Positions 1 to 10,435 are shown, numbered from the stretch's first letter. The stretch is DNA of 64,000 nucleotides from an uncultured Aquitalea sp. (GCF_945957525.1 NZ_CAMFLA010000013.1:62001-126000); one strand, 5' to 3'. Numbers and translations are program-made. Notes: generated by a model from the letters alone, not told the origin.

Positions 1-605
1 GCGGCCTCGCGTCCTCCGGTAACGTGGAAGACGTCGATCACTTGCGACAGCAGCGCGATGCGCGCGTTGAGGGGAATGGCGTCGCCCGCCGCGCCCAGCG
101 GGCGACCGCTGCCGTCCCAGTGCTCGTCCAGGGACTGGATGCCGCGCGCCACGTTTTCGTTGAAGCGCAGCTGACGGGCAATATCCGCGCCGCGATGGCA
201 ACGGGTATGGATCAGTTCGTCGGCCATTTTCTTGCCGTTGCGCAGTACGTTGAGAATGGAGCGCAGGCGATCGGCCCAGCCTGCGTGGCGACCCGTGTGG
301 CTGAAAAGGAAGCCGAGCATCTGCGGTAGGCTGTCGCCCACCAGTTTGAAATCCTGTTTGAACAGACGGTCGTCGGCGAGGTAAAGCTCGCTGATACGGG
401 CGGCGTTGCTGCTGCAGCCGAGGTCTTTCAGCAGAATGGCGTAATAAAGCTCCCACAAGGCATCGTCCGCCAGGCCGAGATGCCGGCCGATGTGCACGCC
501 TATCCAGCAGCTGCGCACGCAATGGCCAACCGGCTGGCCTTCGGTGAGGTCCAGCGCATAACTGAGCGAGCCGATGAGTTCTGAGAGTTTGAGGGTGTCT
601 GGCAT
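1..605 (-). CDS. HD-GYP-like phosphohydrolase domain protein (3' end truncated by window edge)
   Basis: The reading frame starts with ATG at 605 (protein begins MPDTLKLSELIGSLSYALDL) and runs off the window start. An HD-type helical domain is visible: GHCVRSCWIGVHIGRHLGL followed by LLKDLGCSSNAARI where a canonical HD domain has an HDxGK-like motif, then a later HWDGSGRPLG segment in place of the HD-GYP HDGxGYP box. Such proteins normally hydrolyse cyclic di-GMP or act as degenerate sensors. Here the HD step reads KDLG and GYP reads GRP, so activity is uncertain. Related proteins often carry a C-terminal LuxR-type helix-turn-helix; that part would lie outside the window. Family assignment is good; function is inferred. 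Confidence 0.75.
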   Translation of the reverse strand, partial: MPDTLKLSELIGSLSYALDLTEGQPVGHCVRSCWIGVHIGRHLGLADDALWELYYAILLKDLGCSSNAARISELYLADDRLFKQDFKLVGDSLPQMLGFLFSHTGRHAGWADRLRSILNVLRNGKKMADELIHTRCHRGADIARQLRFNENVARGIQSLDEHWDGSGRPLGAAGDAIPLNARIALLSQVIDVFHVTGGREA

Positions 606-691
606 GCCAGGAGTCCGGGTGACGGTTTGGCCTAAGGCGGCAAGGTTACCCTCAATTTATGCAGGCGATGCGGGCGCGATGCAAGTTCGGC

Positions 692-2158
692 TCAGGTGCC
701 GCAGAAGGTGCGGTAGTCCTGCGCCACTTCCGGCGCTGCCGGCTGGGCGTAGCGCTCGCGCCCGGATTGCTGGTCAAAGGGGCTGCGCAGCACGTCCAGC
801 AGGGCGAGGGTGGGCGCCATGTCGCCGTATTCGCTGGCGGCGGCCAGCGCTTCTTCCACCAGATGATTGCGCGGGATATAGAGCGGGTTGGCCGAACGCA
901 GGGCTTCGGCCAACGTTGTGGCGGCCTGAGCGCTGGGGCCCAGGCGGGCGCGCCATTGCGCCAGCCAGTCGTCCAGCGCGGCGTGATTGGCAATCAGCGC
1001 GCGCAACGCGGCGGGCTGGCCGGCCGCCTCATCCGCCAGCGCGCGCCAGGCCAGGGTGTGGTCTGCCTGATTGTCGGTGAGCAGGGCGGTCCAGTTGTAG
1101 AGCAGCGCTTCGTCGCGGGGCTCGGCGCCCATCAGGCCCAGCTTGCGGCGGCCCTGCGTCAGCCAGCATTGCTGATACTGTTCGGCAAAGGCGTCGATCA
1201 CGTCGCTGGCTGCCGGGACGGCGGCAGCGGGGTCGTCGGGCTGGATCAGCGGCAGCAGGGTTTCCGCCAGCCGGGCTAGATTCCATTGCGCGATGGCCGG
1301 CTGGTTGCCGTAGGCATAGCGGCCTTGTTCGTCGATGGAACTGAACACGGTGGACGGGTGATGCGCTTCCATGAAGGCGCAAGGGCCGTAGTCGATGGTT
1401 TCGCCGCTGAGGGCCATGTTGTCGGTGTTCATCACGCCATGAATGAAGCCCGCATGCATCCAGCGCGCCAGCAAATCAGCCTGACGCTCGCAGATGGCCG
1501 CCAGCAGGGCGAGCCAGGGCTGGTCTTGCTCGGCCAGTTGCGGGTAGTGGCGCTGCAGGGTGTAGTCGGCCAGGCGGCGCAGCGACTCGCGGTCGCCGCG
1601 AATGGCGAAGTACTGGAAGGTGCCGACGCGCAGATGGCTGGCGGCTACCCGGGTGAGCACCGCGCCGGGCAACGGGCGATCGCGATATACGGTGTCGCCG
1701 GTGGCGCAGACCGCCAGTGCGCGGGTGGTGGGGATGCCCAGCGCCTGCATGGCTTCGCCCAGGATGAGTTCGCGCAGCATGGGGCCCACAGCGGCCTTGC
1801 CGTCGCCGCGCCGGGAAAACGCCGTGCGGCCGCTGCCTTTGAGGGCGATGTCCCGACGTTGGCCGAAGCGGTCTGTCGCTTCGCCCAGCAGCAGGGCGCG
1901 GCCATCCCCCAGGGAGGGCGACAGCCCGCCGAACTGGTGGCCGGCGTAGGCTTGCGCGATGGGACGGGCGCCGTCGGGCAGTTGCGCCCCGGAGAACAGG
2001 CGGGCCAGCGTCGCCTCATCCACCGTGGGCAGGCCAAGCTCTTCGGCCAACCCGGCATTCCAGTACAACAGGACCGGCGCGGATGGCGCGTCCGGCCGGG
2101 CTGCCGCCCAGGCGTCCGGCAGTTGTTCGGCGTAGCTGTGCTGGAAGGCAATGCGCAT
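692..2158 (-). CDS. selO: Protein adenylyltransferase SelO (YdiU/UPF0061 family)
   Basis: About 488 residues, the family length. SelO has a pseudokinase fold that binds ATP upside-down and transfers AMP to Ser/Thr/Tyr of target proteins (known for the family, linked to redox stress). Diagnostic stretches are visible: YAGHQFGGLSPSLGDGRA near the N-terminus, RDIALKGSGRTAFSRRGDGK, and the metal/catalytic segment HGVMNTDNMALSGETIDYGP. I chose the start at 2158 (MRIAFQHSY) because GAGG lies nine bases upstream; an in-frame ATG five codons earlier at 2173 is possible. The protein ends FCGT, keeping the near-terminal cysteine that replaces selenocysteine in bacterial members. It stands alone, read leftward. 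Confidence 0.93.
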   Translation of the reverse strand: MRIAFQHSYAEQLPDAWAAARPDAPSAPVLLYWNAGLAEELGLPTVDEATLARLFSGAQLPDGARPIAQAYAGHQFGGLSPSLGDGRALLLGEATDRFGQRRDIALKGSGRTAFSRRGDGKAAVGPMLRELILGEAMQALGIPTTRALAVCATGDTVYRDRPLPGAVLTRVAASHLRVGTFQYFAIRGDRESLRRLADYTLQRHYPQLAEQDQPWLALLAAICERQADLLARWMHAGFIHGVMNTDNMALSGETIDYGPCAFMEAHHPSTVFSSIDEQGRYAYGNQPAIAQWNLARLAETLLPLIQPDDPAAAVPAASDVIDAFAEQYQQCWLTQGRRKLGLMGAEPRDEALLYNWTALLTDNQADHTLAWRALADEAAGQPAALRALIANHAALDDWLAQWRARLGPSAQAATTLAEALRSANPLYIPRNHLVEEALAAASEYGDMAPTLALLDVLRSPFDQQSGRERYAQPAAPEVAQDYRTFCGT

Positions 2159-2319
2159 GGCGGCAAACCTCATCGGGGTGGGGCACGCCGTCAGGGAAGC
2201 GGCGCGCCGTGGGGCTTGGATTCGCTGACAAAACGCCTGATCCAGCGCGCTGTGCGCCTTGTAGTGCTGGCGTCGGTGCGTCTTGGTTCAGGTTTTTTGC
2301 GTTGTCTTGCTGGCCGTTC

Positions 2320-4566
2320 TTATCGGCTGTGTTTGTTCTTGCCGCCGTTTTTTACCGGCGGGCGTCCGGCCGGGGCTGCGCCGCGCGGTTTGCCGGCGGC
2401 CGGCTTGGCGCGACTGGCGTTGATGGGCTGGCTGTTGCGTTGGGCCTGCGTCTTGCCGTGCGCCGCGCCGCTGAAACGGTGGCGCGCGGCGGCGGCCTTG
2501 TCGCCCGGCGGCGTGGGCGGGATCAGGCACTGCTTGCTGTGGCCGATGAGGTCGGTGCGGCCCATCTGCACCAGTGCGTCATGGATGATCTGCCAGTTGT
2601 CCGGATGGTGGTAGCGCAGGAAGGCCTTGTGCAGCTTGCGGCGATAACCGTCGCGCACTACGTCCACTTTTTCCGAGCTGCGACCCAACCGCTTCAGCGG
2701 GTTGCGGCGGGTGTGCCACATGGTGGTGGCCAGCGCCATCGGCGTCGGGGTGAAGGTTTGCACCTGGTCGAGGCGGAAGTTGTTCTTCTTCAGCCACAGC
2801 GCCAGATTCATCATGTCTTCGTCGCTGGTGCCGGGGTGGGCGGCGATGAAATAGGGGATCAGATACTGTTCCTTGCCTGCCTGACGGCTGAAGCGTTCGA
2901 ACAGCTCCTTGAATTTGTCGTAGGCGCCCATGCCGGGCTTCATCATCTTGGACAGCGGACCGGTTTCGGTGTGTTCCGGCGCAATCTTCAGATAGCCGCC
3001 CACATGATGCTGCACCAGCTCCTTGATGTACTCGGGCGAGCGCACGGCCAGGTCGTAGCGCAGGCCGGACTGGATGTTGATTTTCTTCACGCCCGGCAGT
3101 GCACGCGCCTTGCGGTACAGCTGGATCAGGTGGCTGTGGTCGGTATTGAGGTTCTCGCAGATGTCCGGGTACACACAGGACAGCTTGCGACAGGAACGCT
3201 CGATGTTGGGGTCCTTGCAGGACAACCGGTACATATTGGCGGTGGGGCCGCCCAGGTCGGAAATGTGGCCGGTGAAGCCCGGGGTCTTGTCGCGGATTTC
3301 TTCGATCTCGCGCAGGATGGATGCTTCCGAACGGCTCTGGATGATGCGGCCTTCGTGCTCGGTGATGGAGCAGAAAGTACAGCCACCGAAGCAGCCGCGC
3401 ATGATGTTGACCGAGTACTTGATCATTTCCCAGGCTGGGATATGGGCGTTGCCGTAGCTGGGGTGCGGATTGCGGGCGTAGGGCAAACCGAATACGTGGT
3501 CCATCTCTTCAGTGGTGAGCGGGATGGGCGGCGGATTGAGCCAGACATCGCGGCTGCCGTGCAACTGGACCATGGCGCGGGCGTTGCCGGGATTGGATTC
3601 CAGATGCAGGGTGCGGCTGGCGTGCGCGTACAGTACCGGGTCATGCGCCACGGCCTCGTAGGCGGGGATGCGGATCACGGTCTTGGCGCGTTCGGCGCGG
3701 CGCTTGGCCAAACGCTCTTCGCGCGATTCAATGCGGATGACTTGCGGCGCGGTCGGGTCGCTGTTTTTTGTCGCCTCGGCGGCTTGCTCCGGGATTTCCT
3801 GATACGGGTTCAGGTGCGGGTCCACCTTGCCCGGCAGGTCCACCACGCTGGAATCCATCTCCTGCCACTCGTCGTCGGGCAGCCAGCCGTGCGGCGCCAT
3901 GAAGGCGGTGCCGCGCACGTCGCGGATTTCGCTCAGCTTCTCGCCTTTGGCTGCCCGGTGGGCGATTTCCACGACCGCGCGCTCGGCGTTGCCGAACAGC
4001 AGGATGTCGGCTTTGGAGGTCACCAGCACCGACTGGCGCACCTTGTCGCTCCAGTAGTCGTAGTGGGCGATGCGGCGCAGCGAGGCTTCGATGGAGCCGA
4101 TCATCACGCCGATGCCCGGATAGGCTTCGCGGCAGCGCTGGGCGTAGACGGTGACGGCGCGGTCCGGGCGCTTGTTGGCCTCGCCGTGCGGGGTGTAGGC
4201 GTCGTCGGAGCGCGGTTTGCGATCAGCCGTGTAGCGGTTGATCATCGAATCCATGTTGCCGGCAGTGACGCCGAAGAACAGATTGGGCTTGCCCAATGCG
4301 CGGAAGGCGTCCGCCGAGTGCCAGTCCGGCTGGGCGATGATGCCCACGCGGAAACCCTGCGCTTCCAGCAGCCGGCCGATCAGCGCCACGCCGAAACTGG
4401 GGTGGTCGATGTAGCAATCGCCGCTCACCAGAATGATGTCGCAGGAGTCCCAGCCAAGCTGGTCCATTTCGGCGCGGCTCATGGGCAGGAACGGGGCAGT
4501 GCCGAAGCGGCTGGCCCAGTACTGGCGGTAAGAGGTGATGGGTTTGGCGGCGTGCTGTGTCGTCAT
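2320..4566 (-). CDS. ygiQ: YgiQ family radical SAM protein
   Basis: About 748 residues. The N-terminus ([19 protein letters not shown]) and the block [20 protein letters not shown] are family signatures. The radical SAM cluster motif [10 protein letters not shown] (CxxxCxxC) lies about half way along, preceded by a B12-binding-like N-terminal region and followed by the UPF0313 C-terminal domain. The last ~60 residues are a basic, low-complexity tail. The start [10 protein letters not shown] at 4566 is chosen because homologues begin just before the SYRQYW block; the open frame extends further upstream to 4740 without recognisable sequence. Substrate is not established for the family. Confidence 0.92.
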   Translation of the reverse strand: MTTQHAAKPITSYRQYWASRFGTAPFLPMSRAEMDQLGWDSCDIILVSGDCYIDHPSFGVALIGRLLEAQGFRVGIIAQPDWHSADAFRALGKPNLFFGVTAGNMDSMINRYTADRKPRSDDAYTPHGEANKRPDRAVTVYAQRCREAYPGIGVMIGSIEASLRRIAHYDYWSDKVRQSVLVTSKADILLFGNAERAVVEIAHRAAKGEKLSEIRDVRGTAFMAPHGWLPDDEWQEMDSSVVDLPGKVDPHLNPYQEIPEQAAEATKNSDPTAPQVIRIESREERLAKRRAERAKTVIRIPAYEAVAHDPVLYAHASRTLHLESNPGNARAMVQLHGSRDVWLNPPPIPLTTEEMDHVFGLPYARNPHPSYGNAHIPAWEMIKYSVNIMRGCFGGCTFCSITEHEGRIIQSRSEASILREIEEIRDKTPGFTGHISDLGGPTANMYRLSCKDPNIERSCRKLSCVYPDICENLNTDHSHLIQLYRKARALPGVKKINIQSGLRYDLAVRSPEYIKELVQHHVGGYLKIAPEHTETGPLSKMMKPGMGAYDKFKELFERFSRQAGKEQYLIPYFIAAHPGTSDEDMMNLALWLKKNNFRLDQVQTFTPTPMALATTMWHTRRNPLKRLGRSSEKVDVVRDGYRRKLHKAFLRYHHPDNWQIIHDALVQMGRTDLIGHSKQCLIPPTPPGDKAAAARHRFSGAAHGKTQAQRNSQPINASRAKPAAGKPRGAAPAGRPPVKNGGKNKHSR

Positions 4567-4693
4567 GCTGAATGCTGTCTGCTGTTGGGCGCGGCGCAAG
4601 GCCTGCGGGTAACCGGCGATTATGCCATGTTTTTCCTCGCCTTTCATCATAAACGATTGTTTTTTCTGATGAATTGACCCCGGCGGCGATAGG

Positions 4694-4704
4694 GTTTGCC
4701 GAAG
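4694..4704 (+). repeat. GTTTGCCGAAG repeat, intergenic copy
   Basis: One of nine GTTTGCCGAAG sites in the window, here in the gap between ygiQ and the Kdo hydroxylase gene. It differs by one base from the more frequent GTTGGCCGAAG repeat and shares its flanking G (GAAGG). Confidence 0.5.
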
Positions 4705-4865
4705 GGTGGGGTGCGAGGCGGGGCTGCGATTGTCCGTCAAAGCGGCGCGTTTCGCCAGTTCGCCGCGCCGCAGGCATGTGACTTGCTCATGACGGGGGCG
4801 TAAGCTAGGCGGTTTACCGGCGTAACAATGTGCCCAGTCTACGCCGGAAGAAAGGGAGCCATAAC

Positions 4866-5723
4866 ATGACGCAAAGTCAGATCATTCACGTGGGGGCCGA
4901 TGCGCAGGGCGGCCTGGTGGAACAACTGGAAAACGGCAAGGTGCTGTTCATCGGCCGGCCGGATTTCGCCTTGCTGGAGCAAGAGCGGGCGCTGATGAAC
5001 CCCGCCGTGGCCGACCCGGGCCGCAAGAACATCAGCCTGGATCCGGGCGTGGACGGCAAGCTGCACGGCGTGGCCGACGCCGGCAACCAGGCGGCGGTGC
5101 GCGCGCTGATCGATCGCTATCGCGAAGCGGCCATGGCGACGGTGGCGCGCTTGCTGCCGGAGTATCAGGGCAAGCTGCGCGCGGCGCCCACCAGCCTGCG
5201 CCTGATGCGAGTGGAGAATCGCCAGACTTCCTGGCGCAAGGACGACAGCCGTCTGCACGTGGACGCTTTTCCGTCGCGCCCCACTTACGGCGAGCGCATC
5301 TTGCGCGTGTTCTGCAACATCAACCCGCAGGGCGAGCCGCGCGTGTGGCGCGTGGGAGAGCCTTTCGACGACATGGCGCGGCGCATGCTGCCGCGCGTAC
5401 CGCGACAATGGCCTGGCTCCGCCTCGCTGATGGCGGCGCTGAAAATCACCAAGCGCAAGCGTTCCGCCTACGACCACATCATGCTGAACCTGCATGACGC
5501 CATGAAAGCGGACATGAGCTATCAGGCCAACTGCCCGCAGGAAAGCATGCCGTTTCCCGCCGGTTGCATGTGGATCTGTTTTTCCGACCACGTGTCGCAC
5601 GCTGTGATGTCCGGCCAGTTCATGCTGGAGCAGACTTTGTGGCTGCCGGCGGACAAAATGGCGGACCCGGCCGCATCGCCGTTGGCGCGGCTGGAGAAAC
5701 TGGCCGGTCGCCGCTTGCTGTAA
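4866..5723 (+). CDS. kdoO: Kdo hydroxylase family protein (Fe(II)/2-oxoglutarate dioxygenase)
   Basis: 285 residues, start at 4866 ([16 protein letters not shown]) preceded by AAAGGGAG. The family hydroxylates the 3-deoxy-D-manno-octulosonic acid (Kdo) of the lipopolysaccharide inner core at the membrane. The likely iron ligands are visible: the HxD pair in [19 protein letters not shown] and a distal histidine in [40 protein letters not shown] segment is typical of the family. The gene is followed at once by glnS with no operon logic. Together with the GT39 transferase at 12.3 kb it suggests a decorated LPS core, which is inference. Confidence 0.85.
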   Translation: MTQSQIIHVGADAQGGLVEQLENGKVLFIGRPDFALLEQERALMNPAVADPGRKNISLDPGVDGKLHGVADAGNQAAVRALIDRYREAAMATVARLLPEYQGKLRAAPTSLRLMRVENRQTSWRKDDSRLHVDAFPSRPTYGERILRVFCNINPQGEPRVWRVGEPFDDMARRMLPRVPRQWPGSASLMAALKITKRKRSAYDHIMLNLHDAMKADMSYQANCPQESMPFPAGCMWICFSDHVSHAVMSGQFMLEQTLWLPADKMADPAASPLARLEKLAGRRLL

Positions 5724-5852
5724 GCATGCGATTCCCGCGCCTTGCGGGCCAGCTCCCGGCAGGGCCGCGCGTGGGGCCGGGCGCTGCGCTTAAAATTGCC
5801 GATCAAGTCGGTTACAATGGCCGATTGCCATTATTTCGCCAGCGCCAGAATC

Positions 5853-7538
5853 ATGAGCACGGAAAACAACGCGCCAGTCGTCAGCAACTTCATCCGCAAC
5901 ATCATCGATGAGGACCTTGCCTCCGGCAAACACACGTCCATCGTCACCCGCTTTCCGCCGGAGCCCAACGGCTACCTGCACGTGGGTCACGCCAAGTCCA
6001 TCTGCCTCAACTTCGGCCTGGCCGACGATTACCAGGGCAAGTGCAATCTGCGCATGGACGACACCAATCCGGAGAAGGAATCCGACGAGTACGTGCAGTC
6101 CATCAAGGACAGCGTGACCTGGCTGGGTTTCCAGTGGGACGGCAATGTGCGTTTCGCTTCCGACTACTTTGACGCGCTGTACGATTACGCCGTCGAGCTG
6201 ATCAACAGCGGTAAGGCGTTTGTCTGTGACCTTAACGCAGAAGAAATGCGCGCCTATCGCGGCAGCCTGACCGAGCCGGGCAAGAACAGCCCCTACCGCG
6301 ACCGCTCGCCGGCAGAGAACCTCGACCTCTTCACCCGCATGAAGAACGGCGAGTTCCCGGACGGCAGCCGCACCCTGCGTCTCAAGATCGACATGGCTTC
6401 GGGCAACGTCAACCTGCGCGATCCGGTGATCTACCGCATCCGCCGCGCCCATCACCATCGCACTGGCGACAAGTGGTGCATCTACCCGATGTACGATTAC
6501 ACCCACTGCATTTCCGACGCGCTGGAAGGTATTACCCATAGCTTGTGCACGCTGGAGTTCGAAGACCATCGCCCCTTGTACGACTGGGTGCTGGACAACA
6601 TCACCATTCCTTGCCATCCGCGCCAGTACGAGTTCTCCCGTCTGGAACTGCTGTACGCGCTCACTTCCAAACGCAAGCTGCAGGCGCTGGTGAATGACGG
6701 CCTGGTGTCCGGTTGGGACGACCCGCGCATGCCCACCATCGAAGGCATGCGCCGTCGCGGCTACAGCCCGGCCGGCATCCGCCTGTTTGCCCAGCGCATC
6801 GGCGTGTCCAAGGGCGAGAACATCATCGACATGAGCGTGCTGGAAGGCGCTGTGCGCGAGATGCTGGAAAACGAATCGCCGCGCGTGATGGCGGTGCTGG
6901 ACCCGATCAAGGTGAGCTTCACCAATTACGACGCCGCCGTGACCGCCAGCCGCAGCGCGCCTTTCCATCCGCATCATCCTGAATTCGGCGAGCGCGAAGT
7001 GCCCATCGCCCGCGAAATCTGGATCGAGCAGGACGACTTCGCCGAAGTGCCGCCGCCCAAGTGGCAGCGCCTGACCGCCGGCGGCGAAGTGCGCTTGCGT
7101 TACAGCTACGTGATCAAGTGCGAAGAAGTGATCAAGGACGCCAATGGCAAAGTGGTGGAGCTGAAGTGCTCCATCGACCACGACACGCTGGGCAAGAACC
7201 CGGAAGGCCGCAAGGTAAAGGGCGTGATCCACTGGGTGTCGGCCGAACACGCCATCCCCGCAGAAGTGCGCCTGTACGACCGCCTGTTCACCGAGTCGCG
7301 CCCGGACGCCGTGCGCGGCGAGGATGGCGAATATGTCGATTTCCGCCAGTTCCTCAATCCGGCATCGCTGAAAACCATCACCGCCTATGTGGAAGACGCC
7401 GTGCTGAGTGCCCCGGTGGAAACCCGCTATCAGTTCGAGCGTCTCGGTTACTTTGTCACCGATCGCTATGAACATCAGCCAGGCAGCAAGGTGGTGTTCA
7501 ACCGCACGGTTGGCCTGCGCGACAACTGGAGCAAGTAA
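5853..7538 (+). CDS. glnS: Glutaminyl-tRNA synthetase
   Basis: 561 residues, close to the E. coli enzyme (554). It charges tRNA-Gln with glutamine in the cytoplasm (class I synthetase). The HIGH-type motif is in [15 protein letters not shown], and the second class I motif is the [20 protein letters not shown] region. [10 protein letters not shown] and [11 protein letters not shown] are further family blocks. I chose the start at 5853 ([18 protein letters not shown]) over the earlier in-frame ATG because homologues begin with NFIRxII. It ends in a strong terminator at 7571. Confidence 0.97.
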   Translation: MSTENNAPVVSNFIRNIIDEDLASGKHTSIVTRFPPEPNGYLHVGHAKSICLNFGLADDYQGKCNLRMDDTNPEKESDEYVQSIKDSVTWLGFQWDGNVRFASDYFDALYDYAVELINSGKAFVCDLNAEEMRAYRGSLTEPGKNSPYRDRSPAENLDLFTRMKNGEFPDGSRTLRLKIDMASGNVNLRDPVIYRIRRAHHHRTGDKWCIYPMYDYTHCISDALEGITHSLCTLEFEDHRPLYDWVLDNITIPCHPRQYEFSRLELLYALTSKRKLQALVNDGLVSGWDDPRMPTIEGMRRRGYSPAGIRLFAQRIGVSKGENIIDMSVLEGAVREMLENESPRVMAVLDPIKVSFTNYDAAVTASRSAPFHPHHPEFGEREVPIAREIWIEQDDFAEVPPPKWQRLTAGGEVRLRYSYVIKCEEVIKDANGKVVELKCSIDHDTLGKNPEGRKVKGVIHWVSAEHAIPAEVRLYDRLFTESRPDAVRGEDGEYVDFRQFLNPASLKTITAYVEDAVLSAPVETRYQFERLGYFVTDRYEHQPGSKVVFNRTVGLRDNWSK

Positions 7539-7556
7539 GCCCCATCGCCAACCCGG

Positions 7557-7567
7557 GTTGGCCGAAG
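7557..7567 (+). repeat. GTTGGCCGAAG repeat directly upstream of the glnS terminator
   Basis: An intergenic copy of the window-wide 11-mer, nested next to the short palindrome CAACCCGGGTTG and four bases before the glnS terminator stem. Confidence 0.6.
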
Positions 7568-7570
7568 CAA

Positions 7571-7597
7571 AGCCCCGCCATGGCGGGGCTTTTTTTA
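7571..7597 (+). terminator. Rho-independent terminator of glnS
   Basis: AGCCCCGCC/GGCGGGGCT stem followed by a run of seven T residues. Confidence 0.9.
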
Positions 7598-7657
7598 TTG
7601 CTGATGAATTGAAGCCGGCCTGTTCAGGCTGAGATGCAGCTCAAGCAGCGCGTGCCC

Positions 7658-8848
7658 TCAGGCGCCGACAGGCAGCGCTTCCGCGTCGAGGGCCGGGCAG
7701 ACGCGATTGCGCCCGCTGTGCTTGGCCTGATACAGCGCCCGGTCGGCGCGGCGATACAGCTCGGCAAAGCCTTCTTGCGGCAGCAGCGTGGCCACGCCGA
7801 TGCTGAGGGTGTAGGGCAATAGCTTGTCGGCCACGGTTACCGCTTGCGCTTCGGCGGCGCGGCGCAGGCGTTCCGCCACTTGGCGCGCCGCATCGGCCGA
7901 TGCGCCCGGCAGCAGAATGGCGAACTCCTCGCCGCCCATCCGGCCAATCAGGTCCTGTTGCCGCATATGGGCGCGGGCGATGCGCATGAAGGCCTGCAAT
8001 ACCTGGTCGCCAGCGGCATGGCCGTGGTTGTCGTTGATGCGCTTGAAGTGGTCGAAGTCGATCACCAGCAGGGACAGGGGAGCGGCTTGCCGCTCCGCCT
8101 CGCGGATCAGCGCAGCCACCTGGCTTTCCAGCTGCCGGCGGGTGAGCGAGCCGGTCATGCCGTCGTGGTGCGCCTGATAGCGCATGTCGGCCAGCATGGA
8201 TTCGTGCAGCAGCAACACCGCCAGCATGGCGAGGCCCGGCATCATGGCGGCGGACAGCGACAGCAGTACCACATTGGCAAGGCTGGGCGCCAGCAGCTGG
8301 TCGGCTTCGGCTTGGCCGGTGGCGAAATAAAGCCCGCGCGCCAGATGCAGGGCGGCCAGCAGCGCTGCGCACAGGGCCGAGGCCCAATAGACGGCGGGCT
8401 TGTGCTCGCGAATGCGGTGGCGCAGCAACAGGCGGGATTCAACGCTGAACAACAGCACCAGAAACACCGACACCGTCGCCACGCGCCCCGCCAGACTCTC
8501 CACCAGATAGTGGCAGGCCGATACGCCCAGCGCCACCCAGAGTACACCCAGAGTCAGCGCACGCACGGGGACGGACTGGCGCAGGAAGCGCGCGCAACCG
8601 GCGTAGTGGCTGGCGGCGGACAGCGCCAGCATGGTATTGCCCAGCACAATCGACAGGCTGTCCGGGATGATGCCGCGCAAGCCCAGCAGCGGCAGATAGA
8701 CGATCACGGCCGCCATGCTCGCCATCCATTCGCGGCAACCGGGCAAGCGAGTGCGCCATAGCGAAGCCAGCACCATCAGCATGGCGCAGTTGAGCACCTC
8801 GGTAACCATGAACACCGGGACAAGTACGGGAAGGGGGGCGGATGGCAT
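7658..8848 (-). CDS. Membrane-anchored diguanylate cyclase (GGDEF)
   Basis: 396 residues from MPSAPLPVLVPVFMVTEV at 8848. The first ~210 residues hold about six to seven hydrophobic membrane segments with no recognised sensor domain. A coiled region (LHESMLADMRYQAHHDGMTG) leads into the GGDEF domain: IDFDHFKRINDNHGHAAGD, active-site GGEEF, and FAELYRRADRALYQAKHSGRN. The product would be cyclic di-GMP. An intact product-inhibition I-site RQQD sits five residues before GGEEF, so feedback control is expected. The open frame continues upstream of 8848 but the added sequence is not protein-like. A PilZ receptor is encoded at 31.8 kb. Confidence 0.92.
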   Translation of the reverse strand: MPSAPLPVLVPVFMVTEVLNCAMLMVLASLWRTRLPGCREWMASMAAVIVYLPLLGLRGIIPDSLSIVLGNTMLALSAASHYAGCARFLRQSVPVRALTLGVLWVALGVSACHYLVESLAGRVATVSVFLVLLFSVESRLLLRHRIREHKPAVYWASALCAALLAALHLARGLYFATGQAEADQLLAPSLANVVLLSLSAAMMPGLAMLAVLLLHESMLADMRYQAHHDGMTGSLTRRQLESQVAALIREAERQAAPLSLLVIDFDHFKRINDNHGHAAGDQVLQAFMRIARAHMRQQDLIGRMGGEEFAILLPGASADAARQVAERLRRAAEAQAVTVADKLLPYTLSIGVATLLPQEGFAELYRRADRALYQAKHSGRNRVCPALDAEALPVGA

Positions 8849-9080
8849 GAGCCGGAAAATCTGCTGTAAATGAATGTTTAATATATTGCGCTGATTCGAT
8901 AATGTATCGCAGATTGTTGCCGTGAATATGAAAATTTTCTGCCATTTACGCCTGAGTCTGAGTAACGGGCGTCTGCCGGCTTCGGCAAACCTTGAGCCAA
9001 ATCCAATCCTTGCCAATGTAATTTGCCGGCTACAACATGGCGGCCTAGCATCGACCGCATCACCATAGCCAAAACAGGAC

Positions 9081-10304
9081 ATGCTCATGACCCCACCCCG
9101 CATGCTGTACCTGCAATCCGGCGGCCCCACCGCCGTGCTCAACGCCTCGGCGCAAGGCGTGATCGAAACCGCGCGCAAGCTGGGCGTCTCCATCTATGCC
9201 GCGCTGGACGGACTGGCCGGCCTGCTGGACGGACGATTGGTGAATACCGATCTGGTACCGGACGAGGGCATCGCGCGGCTGGGGTATCTGCCCGGCGGGC
9301 ATTTTGGCGTGAGCCGCCGCATGGTGGGCAGTTATGAGGAGGCGCCGGAAGACTGGCTGCGCATCCGCGATGTGTTGCAGCGCCACGGTATCCACTATCT
9401 GCTGGTGAACGGCGGCAATGGTTCGTTGGGCTGTGCCGAGCGGCTGGCCGATTTTGAGGCCAGAACCGGCTACCCGCTGGGGGTGATTGGTATCCCCAAA
9501 ACAATCGACAACGACCTGATGGGCACCGACAACAGCCCCGGTTACGGTTCGGCGGCCAAGTTTCTGGCCAGCACCATGCTGGAAGTGGGGCTGGACATGA
9601 TCAGCATGGGGCGGGGCAGGGTGTTCATCATGGAGGCCATGGGCCGCCATACCGGCTGGCTGGCCGCCGCCTGCGGCGCGGCGCGACGCAAGGAGGGCCA
9701 GGCGCCGCATATCATTCTGTTGCCGGAGGTGCCGTTTGACGCAGACAAGTTCCTGGCGGCGGTGGACGACAATATGGCGCGCTACGGTCAGTGCGCCGTG
9801 GCCGTGGCCGAGGGCATCACAGGGCCGGACGGCCGTTTTGTCACCGAGGCGAATCCTTCAGCCATCTATGGCCACGAGCAACTGGGCGGCGTAGGCAGCT
9901 GGCTGGCGGCGCTGATCAAACGCGAACGCGGCCTGTCCGCGCATGTGGCGCAGGTGGATTATCTGCAGCGCGCCGCCGGTCATCTGGCCTCGGCCACGGA
10001 TATCGAGCAGGCCTACACCATGGGCTGCAAGGGCGTGGAGTGGGCGCTGGCGGGCAAGACCGGCCTGATGGCCGGCATCCGCCGCTTGCCGGGCATCCCT
10101 TACCGCTGGGACGTGGACGCCGTGCCGCTGGGCGTGGTGGGCGATCAGGAAAAAGCATTGCCGCCGGAGTACATTGGCGCGGACGGCTTCAGCGTGACGC
10201 CGGCTTTTCTCGATTACGTATTGCCGCTGATGCAGGGAGAGCGCATGCCGGTGTTCCGCCATGGCCTGCCTGATTACCGCCGCATTGAATGGCCGGCGGT
10301 CTGA
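9081..10304 (+). CDS. pfp: 6-phosphofructokinase, PPi-type clade (donor uncertain)
   Basis: 407 residues. It phosphorylates fructose 6-phosphate to the 1,6-bisphosphate. The N-terminal LYLQSGGPTAVLNASAQGV and IPKTIDNDLMGTDNSPGYGS place it in the proteobacterial diphosphate-dependent clade. Lys in PKTIDND marks PPi enzymes, where ATP enzymes have PGTIDND. The preceding motif reads GGNGS; from memory, relatives in this clade read GGNDS (Asp at the equivalent of E. coli residue 104), while Gly there is the ATP-type residue. The donor therefore cannot be read with confidence. In-frame ATGs at 9081 and 9087 are both possible starts. Confidence 0.88.
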   Translation: MLMTPPRMLYLQSGGPTAVLNASAQGVIETARKLGVSIYAALDGLAGLLDGRLVNTDLVPDEGIARLGYLPGGHFGVSRRMVGSYEEAPEDWLRIRDVLQRHGIHYLLVNGGNGSLGCAERLADFEARTGYPLGVIGIPKTIDNDLMGTDNSPGYGSAAKFLASTMLEVGLDMISMGRGRVFIMEAMGRHTGWLAAACGAARRKEGQAPHIILLPEVPFDADKFLAAVDDNMARYGQCAVAVAEGITGPDGRFVTEANPSAIYGHEQLGGVGSWLAALIKRERGLSAHVAQVDYLQRAAGHLASATDIEQAYTMGCKGVEWALAGKTGLMAGIRRLPGIPYRWDVDAVPLGVVGDQEKALPPEYIGADGFSVTPAFLDYVLPLMQGERMPVFRHGLPDYRRIEWPAV

Positions 10305-10360
10305 CCCCATCTGGAATCCGGTCCGGCCGGTTTTGACCGGTGGACCTGACGAGTTTCCGT

Positions 10361-10418
10361 AAGCCCCTTCTCTTGCGACATTGGCTGTCATCCGGGCCCG
10401 TCGCGCGGGAAGGGGCTT
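10361..10418. repeat. Long-loop inverted repeat between pfp and cysS
   Basis: AAGCCCCTTC at 10361 is perfectly complementary to GAAGGGGCTT ending at 10418, with a 38-base loop. It has no T run, so it is not a standard terminator; it could be a processing or attenuation structure ahead of cysS. Confidence 0.45.
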
Positions 10419-10426
10419 GACGACTC

Positions 10427-10435
10427 TGATACAAT
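10427..10435 (+). promoter_or_regulatory. Candidate extended -10 promoter for cysS
   Basis: TGATACAAT fits TGN-TANNNT 35 bases before the cysS start. The -35 region is poor. Confidence 0.4.

Noticed and set aside
2083-4677. 864-residue open frame on the + strand
   Set aside because: Antisense shadow of ygiQ; composition is an artefact of high GC and it has no family motif.
10412-10435. TTGACG/TACAAT promoter before cysS
   Set aside because: The two boxes are only seven to eight bases apart; kept only as an extended -10.
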